Shown here: positions 35,760 through 47,089 of the stretch, in pieces
Layout of the letters: the number at the start of each line of letters is the position of its first letter
Numbering within the stretch: the first letter of the stretch is position 1
NCBI GenBank assembly: GCA_023213395.1
Contig: CM041465.1
Location: 17,608,001 to 17,672,000 of the forward strand
Origin: Cycas panzhihuaensis
Lineage: Eukaryota > Cycadophyta
Direction of reading: 5' to 3'
Length of the DNA stretch: 64,000 nt
Notes under the pieces: generated by a model
What the model saw: the letters and a program-made list of their open reading frames with translations, nothing else
What the model was told of the DNA's origin: nothing
The model's database searches: none
Translations under genes and position numbers: made by a program

Positions 35760-37706
35760 CCTCATCTCTTACTTCTTATTTTAGGCCCTTGTATTGGACC
35801 TCCATCCTTAAGGGTACATTGTGTCCCCTGATCAATCTGAAGCACTACCTCTCTTTCTCATAACACCTTTGATGATGGTCTCCCAAGCCTCTTCTCACTA
35901 CCAAAGTCAAGTCCTCTAATGAGATCTAGCTCCTTAGTAACCTCCTAAGTCCCTAAATCTCTAACCTTTTAGACCACCTCCATATTCCTTTACTCATTCT
36001 CTAGGGTGAGACTTTCTTCCTTTTGAAGGGGATCCTTGTCATTTCCACGTTGGATATCTATAGATTGAGACTATAAGACATCTAGGGAGGCCCTTAATTC
36101 AACCTCTCCCTCTTCAAATAAGGAATCTTCTTTATCTAAGTTTATCCCATGCCATGTCTCCATTAAGGTAGGATTCAACATAGCCTTTGATAGATCCGAC
36201 TCTTGTTTAGTAGTATTTTGAGAATCCTTAATCCTTTTTATCTCTATAGAGCCTACTTTGGGGTCCCTTTATACCTCATTTTCCTTTAACTCCTCATTAG
36301 GAAGGTCTATGAGATTTGGCTTTGGATCACCAAGGAAACTATGAGGAAGATGCCCCAAGAGTTTTCATTTTAGGTACCTCACATTTTCAAGATTATATGC
36401 TAATCTTTGTTCTCTGTTCTATCTGTACCTATTAATTATCATCCACTCGGGGAGGGGTTTATCTATTCTGGCTTAGAATACAAGACATAGTGTTTACCAA
36501 TCTACTCCTATTCTTTTTGTTCAATTCACCACTAAAAGAATCCCTATAGCCTTCGTAACCCCTTTAATAATATCTAAATCCCATGCATAAAGTGGAAGGC
36601 CTGGTAATTAAACCCATAGAGGGATTTACTTTATAGAATCTTTAGCCAGATTAAAGTCCAAATGCCATTTCTCTATTAGGATCACCTTCCTCCCCATCAT
36701 CTAAAGTGATTTTAAGAGAATATTTACCATATCCTCTTGGCAAGAGAACTTAAAAAGAACACATCCTTAGAGAGTGTAATAACCTCAACTAGGCATGTTC
36801 AACTTCTAGCACTGGCTGACCCATTTCCTAATGGGATCTACCCCTGGCCTAGTGCCTGAGAAATGCCCTATAAGGCAATTGCCCCAATATTTTTCCAACC
36901 TATCTAATAGCCTCTTAGGGATAGGAATTATAATCTTATCATTATCTACAACTGGATTTATGTCAAATGTTTTCATTTCAATATTGCTTAAAGCATCTAG
37001 GTATGATTTCCTATTAAGAGGTGAGTGGGTCTAGTTAGAATTTTGTGATTGTTCTATTTGAATATATAGGGGATCCTTTACAATTTCCTCCATGATAAAA
37101 TTAAACACACAAGATACTCATTTAGGCTAGTTATTCTCACTTATTTTAAATGAGTATCTGATAGATAGTTGGTCCAGGCCCTTCTCAGTGGTATGTCTAC
37201 TTTTTATCTTTCACCCTTTATACCTTTCTACACCTTCTCTACCTCTAAATTTGTGAGGAAGAAGCCTTAGCCCACCTCCTCTTTAAATCCCATAAACCTC
37301 TACCATAAATAGATCTAGTTTCACTCAACTCCTATACAAGAGTCTACACTCAGTCTAGTATCCCTCTAATATGCTAGAAACTTCACAGGGGATAGTCCAA
37401 TGCTTACATGACTCTCTAGGGCCAATCTTACTCTCTAAGATCTCTCAATTTAGATAGAGAGAAGCAGGTTGTGATGATTGCTATACCTCTACAAACCCAT
37501 GTACCTCTAAGAATCTCCTCCAATAATTTACAAAGCTCAGCTCTGAATAAGGGAGTATATTTCCCATTTGTTTAAGATCTCTGGGCATGGTTATTGTTGG
37601 GTATCTCCATACCCATCCTCCATTGAGAACCTTTGGATCCATCTCTAGAAGAAATGCTATCCATCACCACCTTCACACTAAAGGAAACCCTAGAGTTAGT
37701 CATCAT
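35760..37706 (-). pseudogene. LINE-1 ORF1, DUF4283-like RNA-binding protein
   Basis: Starts at tandem ATG codons (37,706 and 37,703): MMTNSRVSFSVKVVMDSISS. The middle, about 36,720-36,330, reads LPGLPLYAWDLDIIKGVTKA, IGILLVV and IDKPLPEWMIINRY, the pattern of the DUF4283 domain of plant LINE ORF1 (VWVRLPGLPLxxW...). The C-terminal part is acidic and Ser/Glu-rich (EEGEVELRAS). Many stops. Confidence 0.75.
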
Positions 37707-37742
37707 TCATCTTCATTGTTTGAGCTCTAGATCTGTTTTCCC

Positions 37743-37753
37743 TTGTATTTGCC
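37743..37753. repeat. LINE-1 target-site duplication, 5' side
   Basis: TTGTATTTGCC, identical to 31,387-31,397. Confidence 0.92.
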
Positions 37754-38290
37754 TTCATACAATATATTACAACTATATTAATTGATGTTATCTTTTAATC
37801 ATTAAAATAAATGTAAGGTTTAAATACTTTATGTTCACCTTAAAGTTCTTAATGAGTGAGCTTGGTGTATTGGTTAGGGCGTATAAGGTAGACATTAGGT
37901 AGACACATATCATGGATTTAATTCTTGTAATTCATCCCATCAAAATTTTGTATATATACATTAATTTTAATAAAACTTACTTTCAAATATCCTTTTTATT
38001 TATTTATGTAAATTTTTTATGTCATTTCATTAAAATAGATGCATACTTATACTTTATTTTCAATCAAATTTCTAAAATACATTTAAGCTAATAAACTTGA
38101 GCAACGTGATATTTTTTAAGGGAAAAAATAACCGTTTAATATGTTTTATGATAAATATTAAAGACCCTATTCTAACATGTGACACTAACCTTGAAATGTT
38201 TGAAAATAAAGTCCTTTTATTCCACATTAAGGCATAGCAATATCCTCTATTTTTAAAATTAAACTCTTGATGAATAGTCAAGCAAACAAA

Positions 38291-38293
<3 letters not shown>
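37754..38293. other. AT-rich flank between the LINEs
   Basis: No gene. Holds the SINE-like fragment 2; otherwise AT-rich with no structure seen. Continues the same flanking DNA that lies left of 31,387. Confidence 0.5.
37853..37945 (+). mobile_element. tRNA-derived SINE-like fragment 2
   Basis: GAGTGAGCTTGGTGTATTGG then TTAGGGCG resembles the A-box start of plant tRNA-related SINEs (Au-like CTTGGTGTAATGG). CATGGATTTAATTCTTG at about 37,911-37,927 matches a decayed B box (GGTTCGAATCC). It aligns with fragment 1 at 28,241-28,330. Confidence 0.5.

Positions 38294-38354
<61 letters not shown>
38294..38354. repeat. (TA)n microsatellite at the 3' end of LINE-2
   Basis: About 60 bp of TA dinucleotides where LINE-1 has its poly(T). 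Confidence 0.92.
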
Positions 38355-38356
<2 letters not shown>

Positions 38357-38579
38357 TATTAGTAAGGTCTAAATAAATGAGGGGGTTAAAAGGGGACCCA
38401 ACCCATATACAAAATCTGCCAATAAGGCTATACAAATCAGTCGTGACAAGCCCATAGCCTAGATAACCATGAAACTAGTCAGAAGCTATATTTGTTGTAA
38501 CTAGGACTTCCCAGGTCCTTTCTAACTAGACCCACTATTTCTTCAGGAACATCATCCTTCCAGATCTCATTCCTTCTAA

Positions 38580-38965
38580 AATGAACCCTCTAATTAGTAA
38601 GCTAATCAACAACCCTATTCCTATATCTATAAATATGATTCACCTGGGCATTTTTTGTCCTATAAAATAATGTCTTCACATTATCAATCATAGATTGGTG
38701 CTTCCATTTAGGCTCAACTTCCCCTCTAACAATATTTATCACATTTAGAGAGTCACCCTCCATAATAACTCTTGGGCTACCTTCCTTGAGTGCTAAATCT
38801 ACAGCTCTACACATAGCTTGAAGCTTTACCTCATGATTAGTCTGGGTGCTACAATATTTAGCAAAAGTCCAAATGACCTTGCCTTCTCCATCTCTACAGA
38901 CCCCACCACTCCCCATCTCACTAAGGTTACCTTTTGACACTCTATCAAAGTTTACTTTAGCCCAC
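38580..38965 (-). pseudogene. LINE-2 RNase H domain
   Basis: VKVNFD, GSGGVCRDGEGKVIWTFAKY, TNHEVKLQAMCRAVDLALKE, SPRVIMEGDSLNVINIVRGE and VNHIYRYRNRVVD: the four acidic positions D, E, D, D are present and the stretch 38,940-38,602 is open, making it better preserved than in LINE-1. Confidence 0.85.
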
Positions 38966-39152
38966 TTGTGAAGGGGAGGACTCCATCCTCCATGCCTTGC
39001 CTCCTTTGATTTAAGCTTGATGTTTCAATACCCCAATTTATAAGAATCTTCTTGTCCCCAGGGGATATGGATCCCTCTCCCTTTATCTTATAAGTTTCTT
39101 TCAAAGTTGCCATAATAATCCCATAAAGTTTAGACTCATTCATTCTTTTACC

Positions 39153-40597
39153 CTAAAAAATGTGCTTACTTATTTCTTTTGATATATTCCATAGTGTAGG
39201 AAGGGAGGTTAGCCACAAGGCACACAGAGTCCTACATTTGAAGGGACTAGCCCAAGCCACAGCTAGATCTTTGACCATTTTGGGAAGGACCCAGGATACC
39301 CCAAAAGAACTCCAAAGCTTTGCCCACACCTCCCTAGAGTAGGTATAATGTAGGAAAATATGATCCAATGTCTCCTCATCCTAAAGGCATAGGATACACC
39401 TATTCACCAATAGGAATCCCCTCTTCCTTAAATTTTCTAGTGTAAGAATCTTATTCTTCAGACAAAGTCACCAAAAGATGGCAATCTTGGGGAGTAACCC
39501 CAATTTTCACACTCCCCCCAGAAGCTTATTTTTGGTGATACCTTTCTTATCCATTAGGTACACGTACCTAGATTTAACTGTATATGTCCTAGAGGTGGAC
39601 CCAAGATAGACCAGAACATCTTCTTTAGGAAATCTAGGAATGTATATATGATTTAACTCATTCTTTAGATCAACAATTTCTTGCTCAGCCTCTTGATCAT
39701 GAGGAAGATCTTCAAAACATTTCTATTTCTTCTCACCCTCATGATTCTCCCAATACTCCTTCACCTTCTTACCATAAAGGCTTTCGCAAATAGGTTGCAA
39801 GGGGTCAAGGGTGGTCATCTTATTCAATTGTGTTTAGCCGAGCTAGGTATCCTCCCAAAAGTCAATGGATCTTCCAACCCTAAGCACCATTGGGCCCCCT
39901 TCATTATCATCTTCGTTGTATACTCTAAGCTCCTCCAGATGGCATATCCTTAAAATCCAAGAGTAGAGAATTTTAAATATTGATTATTCCTAAGGTATTT
40001 ATGAGAGACAATATTGCACCAAAGCCTCTCCTCCTTGATAGCAAGACTCCAACCCAATTTGGGAACCATAACTCTATTAAAACAAGCTATGTCCTTAAAA
40101 TTTAGACCTCTTGCCCATTTAGGGCAGCACACTTTCTCCCAATACACTAAATGGATTCTCTCCTTCTCCCTAGCCCCAGACCACAAGAATCTTTTCTAAA
40201 TAGATTCAAGGGTGCTTTTAGCCTTCATAGGACACCTAAGTAAGGACATCATGTAAGTAGGGATACTCTAAAGAGAGGACACTAGCAATTAGAGTTTTCC
40301 TGCTTGACTTAGTAAGGCCCCCTTCTAGCCAGTTAACTTCCTTTAGACACTATTAATGATCAAGTTCCAAAGGTCCTTCTCTATTTTGCCAATAAATAGG
40401 GGCATAATGAGGTATAGAGTGGGAAGTAGATTGGTAGGCATTTCTAGGATCCTACTGATAGCTATTTGAGTCCTTTCCAAAGTATTCAAGAAAAAGATGT
40501 TGCTCTTGTTTAGGTTTATCTTCTAGTTTGTTGCTATCTCAAGTCTTTCCAACTGAGTTTTTATAGCTTTAGCTTACTTTATAGTTGCCTTACATAG
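39153..40597 (-). pseudogene. LINE-2 zinc finger and RT C-terminal part
   Basis: RCILCL and DEETLDHIFLHYTYSREVWA (about 39,420-39,330) give the zf-RVT motif. 40,186-39,950 is open (IHLVYWEKVCCPKWARGLNF, GLNFKDIACFNRVMVPKLGW), the conserved thumb-side block of plant LINE RTs (WDxVCxPKxxGGLGxxDL). The RT palm is missing, cut at 40,597. Confidence 0.8.
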
Positions 40598-41739
40598 TGT
40601 TTCCCGACTATCGAGAATGGGTATGGATAGGTCGACTTAGGTAAGCATAGGTATGCTTCTCTCTCCCATCTTACTCACTTTAGAGATTGTAGATTGAAGC
40701 ATTGTTTGAATTGCATGATTGATTAGCTCATTTTTACAATTGATTATGCATCTTGCTTGATCATGTCGCATGTCCCTAGCCTATGACGACCCACGGGACA
40801 TGCTTCTCCATGAGACATGCATCCCTATGGTGCTCTATAACCCTCCACATCACCTCCACATTGCCTTGAGCTTTGACCAACTCTTATGATCCACTTATAC
40901 CCTTGTCACCTACCACAACCCCAGCTCTTCTTTAGGAGTGGTGGGCATTTTGTGCCCTTCCATAGTGTTTCTGGGAACCCTACCTCTCGATGCCCTATCC
41001 GGTCTAGCTGATTTGCTCACTTGGACTGTCCCCAACAACCTGGATAGGAGGGTCAGTCCATCCTAGGCCTAGAGTATCCTCTTTTAGGGCTCCCAGGATC
41101 CTTATCTTTCTTTTTGTGGCATTATGGTCCCGCACTACTGTAAACTTAGAGGTACCGCGAAGTTCACTGCTGTACTACAAAGTTTGCCATGGTGTGATTA
41201 TTTACCGTTATTTTTTAATCTGTCGTGGTAATTCTCACATTTTTCACAGAATTTCCATGTGGATTAGTTACCAACTAAGCCCTAGCCTAACCCTAATCGC
41301 TCGATTAGGGCTAGGGTTACATATAAAGCCTAAAATGATTTCATTTTACATCTCTTCTACTACTTCTTGGATCTCTCTTCTCTCCTTCTCACAAGAACAC
41401 TCTGCAGAAATGCCTGTAACACCTAAGTTTCTAACGTACCAGCCTAAGATTCACCTATTGTAGCACCGGTTTATGGTAGCAAGCTCCTCAGCTAATGCCT
41501 CCAAGCAAGGATCCACGCCCAAGTATGGCCTCCATGCTCTTCCTATAGCCTTCAACAAGTTTATTTCTCATGTAACACCATCTTAAGGGATACCCTATAA
41601 GCACTCTAAATCTACCATTTTTCGCTATCTACTAGGGCAGATCTACCTCTCACATAGCCCAACAGGTACTTCCCATTATTGTTCCTTATTTTTACCTTAA
41701 GTTTATGTTACAAAAGTTAGTTCTTCAAGTATATCACTC
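40598..41739 (+). repeat. Gy-II 5' LTR, left piece
   Basis: Starts TGTTTCCCGACTATCG and aligns with the first 1.1 kb of the Gy-III LTRs. It stops at AAGTATATCACTC, where Gy-III begins; the missing remainder resumes at 55,497 with CTTTCCTTGTGTTTTT. Spliced over the insertion it aligns to Gy-III LTR AAGTATACTATCTTTTCC and TTTTTGTG without a gap of note. Confidence 0.9.
41735..41739. repeat. Gy-III target-site duplication CACTC, left
   Basis: Perfect 5-bp copy of 55,492-55,496, directly before the Gy-III LTR start. Confidence 0.9.
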
Positions 41740-44604
41740 TATTTCTTAGCTACAGGGAATGGGTATGGACGGGTCGACTCAAGTAAGCGCAGGTATGCTT
41801 CTTCCTTTTCACCTTTATCATTTCTTTGGAAAGGTAGATAGAAGCATTATCTCATTACATGATTGACTGTCATATTTGAGTGATCACCTTGCATCCTTTG
41901 CTTGATCATGCTGCTTGTTATATTTTCAGCCTATGATGACCTGCGGGACATACCTCTCTGTGAGGCAGGCATCCCCATGGTGCTCTACATCCCTCTGCAC
42001 CACCTCCATGTCACCTCGAGCCTCACCTAACTCATGTGATCCGCTTACACCTTGATCTTGTATCCTCTTGGGGCATTTCTGGGAATCCTAACTCTCAATA
42101 TCCCATTTGGTCTAGCCTACGTGTCACCCAGACTATCCCTAGCCGCCTAGATAGGAGGGCCAACCCCTCCTAGACCTGGCACATATCTATTTAGGGCTCC
42201 TATAATCCTCTCCATTGCTATTTTAGCATTTTAGACTTGCACCACTATAAACTAAGCAGTACCATAAAGTTTACCATGGTACCATAAAGTTTACTGCGGT
42301 GTGATTATTGCTCGCTATTTTTTTTATTCGCCATGGAAATTCTTGCTCTTTTTGCAGAACTGCCACGTGGATAAGTTATCAAGTCATCCCTACCTAAACC
42401 CTAATCTCTTGATTAGGGCTCGGATGGATATATATCCCCAAAAAGACCTCATTTTACCTCTCTCGACTCTCCAACAACACTTCCTACTGTTGTCATTCTG
42501 CTCTCTCCTTCCTCTCTTTTCACAGGTACACCTGTAACACTGGAGTTCTACCATCCCAGCTAGGGATATGCTTAAAGCAGCACTGATATGTGGTAGAGGA
42601 CTCTCCACCAAGTATTTTCAAGTGAGATCTCCACATTTATCCTTTAGCTTTCACCTAGCAAGTGTCTCCTACAACTCCACCTTGTGAGGTACCCTACAAA
42701 CCTTACAGGACTTGCCCTCTTCCACTGTTTGCAAGGGTAGATCTACCCCTAACACAGCCCAATAAGTACCCCTTACCTTCATTTTATGTTTTAGTACATA
42801 TTTACTCCATTAGAGCTTGTTCAAAAGTATACTATCTTTTCCTTTTTGTGTTTTTGCTGTAAAAGGGACTACTTTTTCCTATTTTTGGCTTCAATACCTT
42901 AAGCTTTCTCCCATTCTCTATTGGTTTCTCTCAAGAAAGATGTGGGAGATGGTCCATAAGGACTGGGTGAAAGGAGTTAAGGTGGGATCCATCCCTTTTA
43001 GACCTACTCCCTAAGGGCAAACCCCTTCCCATCCTTCCTCTCTTGTGCCTGTACTTTCCTTGAGCAAACTAGGAGTTGGTGAGACCCAAGCTTGCGTTGG
43101 ATATTAGCGTATGCAGCCCTTGCTATGCTGGTTTCAGTCCTGCATGTTGTCCCTTTGGACCCTCTTTAAACCCCAAACATCATCCAGTATCCATCCAGAC
43201 CCTTGGTAAGGCCAGTGTGGCGATTCGCTGCCCATAGTAACTTTGCTACTTAGGCATCTCTCCCATGTCCTATAACATTCACTTCTGTGCTTATTTACTA
43301 CTCATAAGCTATCACATAGCCACCATCATTTTATATTTTGAGGTTACATGGAGGTCCAATTATGGGGGGTTTTGCCATCTTGAGGCTAGCCTTCATTTCT
43401 TGCTTGGCATACATTATTTTCTTAAAGGAGAGCAGAGTTGATTTGAGTAGTAGTTTCACTAACTTAAAGTATAAAATTTTAGCATTTATTTTATATCATT
43501 GCCTATATAGTATCTTGCATCTTGGCAGCCTCTTCTTGGAAGAGAAAACCCTTTGTGATTACAGGTCTATGGCAGCGTTTGTGAAGGAAAAGAATGCACT
43601 AATCTAGGTAAGTCCTCACCCTTCTTTCCTCTTTCATTTTTCTACTTTCTTGTATGGTTTTTAGTTCTCTTTGCTTTCCTGATTTGTTTTATCCTTTATA
43701 CGGGAAAGGTAAGGAAGCCCCCCACTTCACTTTCGCTCTAACTATGGTTGCATATCAACTAAGGATGGGAGGGCATACGTGGCATACAAGTGAGGTTTCC
43801 CATCAACTGCTTCGCTTTCTAGGTATACATCATCTCCCTCCGTCCACCTCCTTCTTTTTGTGCTTTTATTAGGCATTCGTTGTATTTGTATAATAAGTCA
43901 CATAAAGACAAAAAGGGTAACAAACCAATTTATTTGTATTCACTTTGTATATATATGCCATGTGGTTACTTTTATAGGAAAGGGACATAATAGGAATTGC
44001 ACCTCCCCCTTTTTCTTACCTAAACTGAAAGCACCCCTTAGTTGCACTTCACTTTAGTATGCATGCTTGAGTGCACACAAAATGCTTGCTTTCCTTTCTT
44101 TTCTTTATCTTTTATTATTAAAAAGGAAAAGAGAGAGAGGGAGTGTAGCTCTTAGGTCCCTGTAGCTTACATAGAAGTAAGGATCCCCCTTTCACTGTTA
44201 CCTTCTTTGTTTAGATTCACGTTAGGCTAATTAGCCTAAGGAGGGCCTATCCAGACTTATCTTATACCGTTTGCCTATTGTACCTTATCTTATGTCCCTT
44301 CGCTATAGGAACACCTCCTTTGTGGGTCTTTCCTCCTCCCTTCCAACCATCCAAAGGTGGTAGGACCTTACCCTTTGGGACTGCCCCAGATATCCTTGTG
44401 TGTATCTCGCCTCTTGGAACCAAAAGTGAAAGCTACTCCAAGGAAGTTAGGCACCATTCGAGGGTCCCAAACTCACGCTCTGATGCACGGATGCCCTGTG
44501 TGGTGTTCTCTTATGCTTATAGGATTCTATCCATACCCCAACATTGGTTGTTGACCACCTCAACCCCTATTAAGTATAGTGACCATCCTGCAGACATGAT
44601 TCTA
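41740..44604 (+). repeat. Gy-III 5' LTR
   Basis: 2,865 bp from TATTTCTTAGCTAC to GACATGATTCTA (CA to TA at the end). Contains a 20-bp tandem duplication at 42,261-42,300 and an internal site at 43,218-43,234 that looks like a PBS but is part of the LTR. Several short open frames inside (42,301-42,537, 43,338-43,607) are not genes. Confidence 0.92.
42261..42300. repeat. 20-bp tandem duplication in gypsy LTR
   Basis: ACCATAAAGTTTACCATGGT followed by ACCATAAAGTTTACTGCGGT. Diverged pairs are present at the matching place in the Gy-II LTR (about 41,152-41,195) and in the Gy-III 3' LTR (about 53,146-53,187). Confidence 0.8.
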
Positions 44605-44605
44605 C

Positions 44606-44625
44606 TAGTGACCATATTGGGGACC
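44606..44625 (+). other. Gy-III primer-binding-site-like sequence
   Basis: TAGTGACCATATTGGGGACC starts one base after the LTR. It can be read as a decayed form of TGGCGACTCCGCTGGGGA, an Arg-tRNA complement used by some Tat/Ogre elements, the differences being mostly transitions. Assignment rests on position; the tRNA is inference. Confidence 0.5.
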
Positions 44626-44861
44626 TACCCGTAAGGGAGCTAGTCTCTATCTCTTCTTGTTGGTGCTACTACCTCTTAGTAGTTTTCTCCTTTTGTCCTT
44701 TTTGTTGGGTAGCCCCCAACACGTGCCTTGCATTCCTATTTCTCTTATAACACATTGGCGAGTTTTGTATGTGACACTTCTCACGTCGCCAATGAGGTTT
44801 TCTCCCATTGTTAGAAGATCCTACATACCGCCTCCTTCCATCATTAGATTCTGATTCGACA

Positions 44862-46645
44862 ATGGAAGGATATCCTTTAGATTGGGCATACCTTGCCTTT
44901 GCTTCCAGAGCCCATGAGTTTCCTACATCTTTGCCAGGGTCCACCCAAGAGGGTGATGACCCTATTTGGATGATCAATAACACCCACATGATGTTCATCC
45001 CTCCACTCACAGAGTAGAGGGTCTATCTTCTCTTGAGGTTTATCACCCAGGTAGTGACAAGGAGTGTCCTCAGGGGTCCACTTCATTTGAGGTCCCATCC
45101 ACCTCTTATGATCAAGTGGATACCCCTCCCATCGATGTGGTTGAATCCCTTAATGAGTGCTTTCGTGCTACTCACCTTTAACCACATCCTAGGTGGTTTG
45201 AAGATGCCTTGCGTGGTGGGGCACCTTTCTCAACTGCATCTGCCCCACCATATTCATCCACGTCTACCCCACCTATGACAAGTAACTCATTTGTCCCAAC
45301 GCATCCATCCCGTCTAATTCTAACATCTACTTTAGGGATGTCCATTGCACTTCTTACTTCTCTTCGCAATCCCAACTCTTTTGGGACCTCTTGTGGTATA
45401 TCTTTCTCCCAGCTTGAGGTTAGCATGCCTCTCCTTAGTCAAGCGAATATGCCACCTCTAAACGTGGTCCACGTATTCCCTATTAGACCTAGAGGGACTA
45501 CTAATGCCTCTACTACTACTAGTCATGTGGGACCCATTTTCACATGCTCCCAAACCCAGTCTAGTGGGCCTTCTCTTTACATACCCCTAGGCTATACATC
45601 TCGGCCTTGGGGGCATGGCAAAAGGAACCACATTCTTGTTTATAGGGTGGACCCTTTATACCCATATGGGGTCGCGCCACCCACGGGTGGCCCATATGGG
45701 CAGAATCAGGTCCCTCACCCCTCATTTCCATCATCTTGCGTAGCTCCTTACATCGCGCCTTCACAAGGAGGCCTAACTCCTTTTCAAGATGCCTTTCCTC
45801 AAGTCCATTTTCAACAAGGGGCACTTCCTCAAGGAGGGATGGGTCCTCTACTCCCACCTGCTCCTTTCTCTTTACCTTCCTCATCTTTTATTGATCTTGT
45901 GATCCAGACAAAGGTGTAACCCTTTATGGATTATAGATCAACACCCTTGTCTATTGAGGCGCTAAGGACCAACTTACCGGCTCATCCCCCTGAAGTTCCC
46001 AAGTTTGATGGGACTTCATTGCAGGATCTAGTAGAGTATGTTCATAGTTTTTCTATAGTATGCATAGACTATTGGGCCTATGATCATATCCTAATGAAAC
46101 TATTCCCACATTCTCTTCAAGGCGATGCCCTCAAATGGTTCTATTGCCTACTCGCTCACTCCATCTATTCATTCCAACAACTCATGGATGAGTTCATCAA
46201 CTATTTTGATGTGGTTCGTCCATTTGAGAGCGGAATAAAATCTCTTCTCTCACTTAAGCAAGGTCATGATGAGATGAATCGTGACTTTGTATGATGATTC
46301 CATGACCTCCTCCATTCCACCAAGGCTACTTTGCCTGAGGAATTGAAGAGGGACATCTTTGTCAATGCACTACGTCTTGAAGTTCATGTGGAAGTTCTTA
46401 AGATGGGGGCAACCACATGTGATTTCGCCATTATGAAGTGCTTGGCACTTGAAGCTATTGAGATCCAGGATGGACTCAAGAAGCTCCTAAAGTCCTCACA
46501 GCGACGTGAGGCACCTCCGCTAACCAAAGAAACTAAACCTCAACAATCCACTAGGTTCTCTTCCCACTCAACCAAGAAGACCCTAGACCCACTTACCCCT
46601 GCCATACATTCATTTGAATGTACGATGAAGGAACTTAAACTTTAA
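44862..46645 (+). pseudogene. Gy-III gag (decayed)
   Basis: Start chosen at ATG 44,862 because Gy-II has the same start context (MEGYPLDWAYLAF here, MEGSLSDWAYHAY at 57,545). The N-terminal region is Pro/Ser/Thr-rich (open 45,209-45,919, 236 codons). The retrotransposon Gag core follows at 45,926-46,294: VPKFDGTSLQDLVEYVHSF, WAYDHILMKLFPHSLQGDAL, KWFY, and FINYFDVVRPFESGIKSLLS; then after a TGA, MPEELKRDIFVNALRLEVHV to 46,645. It would form the virus-like particle. Confidence 0.85.
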
Positions 46646-47089
46646 GCTCCTTCATCACCTACATCCAATAAACCAATCCAACAAGCTTCTCAAGCAGCTC
46701 CTCCTAAGGGCGGCAACACCCAATCCTCTCAAGCAAGGAAATCCAGTTCCTCACTTAAGAAGAAGAAGTGGTGATTTGTTCATGGTGAATGCTTCCATGA
46801 TAATTCACGTTGTCGGGTTCAACATCCTAGGGATGCCTCGTAATGTAACCCATCTCCCAAATGGGCCTCAAGGCCCAACCTTGACCAACCTATCCATAGA
46901 GATCCATTCCCTAAATGTGGGGAGCGTGATTGTAATCCCCAACAAAAGAATAATCGAAATCGGGGAAGATCTCTGAATCCACGCCCTTCACATGCTAAAG
47001 GGAAGGGCGCGTGGGGTTCTTCTTCTTCCTCCCATTCCCTCGATGATCGTACCCCTTCACCTTCATGATCCTGTAACAAGGGAAAGAAG
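46646..47089 (+). pseudogene. Gy-III nucleocapsid zinc-binding region
   Basis: About 46,755-46,850: KKKW then a stop where Cys is expected, FVHGECFHDNSRCRVQHPRD, the C-x3-H-G-x3-H-x4-C pattern seen in Tat-type gags (in Gy-II KKWCSIHGECFHDDS). Basic/Ser-rich tail to about 47,080. It binds RNA. Confidence 0.6.

Larger units (their letters stand above)
31398..37742 (-). mobile_element. LINE-1: full-length plant L1-type non-LTR retrotransposon
   Basis: 6,345 bp on the minus strand from 37,742 (5') to 31,398 (3'). It ends in 14 T on the + strand (31,398-31,411), that is, a poly(A) tail. An exact 11-bp duplication (TTGTATTTGCC) flanks it, proof of target-primed insertion and of a complete copy. 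Order: ORF1 with an RNA-binding domain, ORF2 with endonuclease, RT, zinc finger and RNase H. Both ORFs carry many stops. A partial sister copy is at 38,354-40,597. Confidence 0.93.
38354..40597 (-). mobile_element. LINE-2: 3' part of a sister LINE, cut by Gy-II
   Basis: Aligns with LINE-1 31,411 to about 33,640 over its full length, including the non-coding 3' end (GAGGGGGTTAAAAGGGGAC). It ends at 40,597 within the RT, close to the F/YxDD motif, where the Gy-II LTR begins with TGTTTCCC. So the 5' part should lie beyond the far end of Gy-II, outside the window. RNase H at 38,965-38,580, zf-RVT at about 39,420-39,360. Confidence 0.9.

Noticed and set aside
44669-45098. Minus-strand 113- and 73-codon frames at the start of Gy-III gag
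   Set aside because: They overlap the conserved gag start on + and have no domain.
45561-45884. 107-codon minus-strand ORF, and other minus-strand frames within gypsy gag/pol
   Set aside because: They are shadows of the plus-strand gag/pol frames, with no recognised domain and no conservation between Gy-II and Gy-III.
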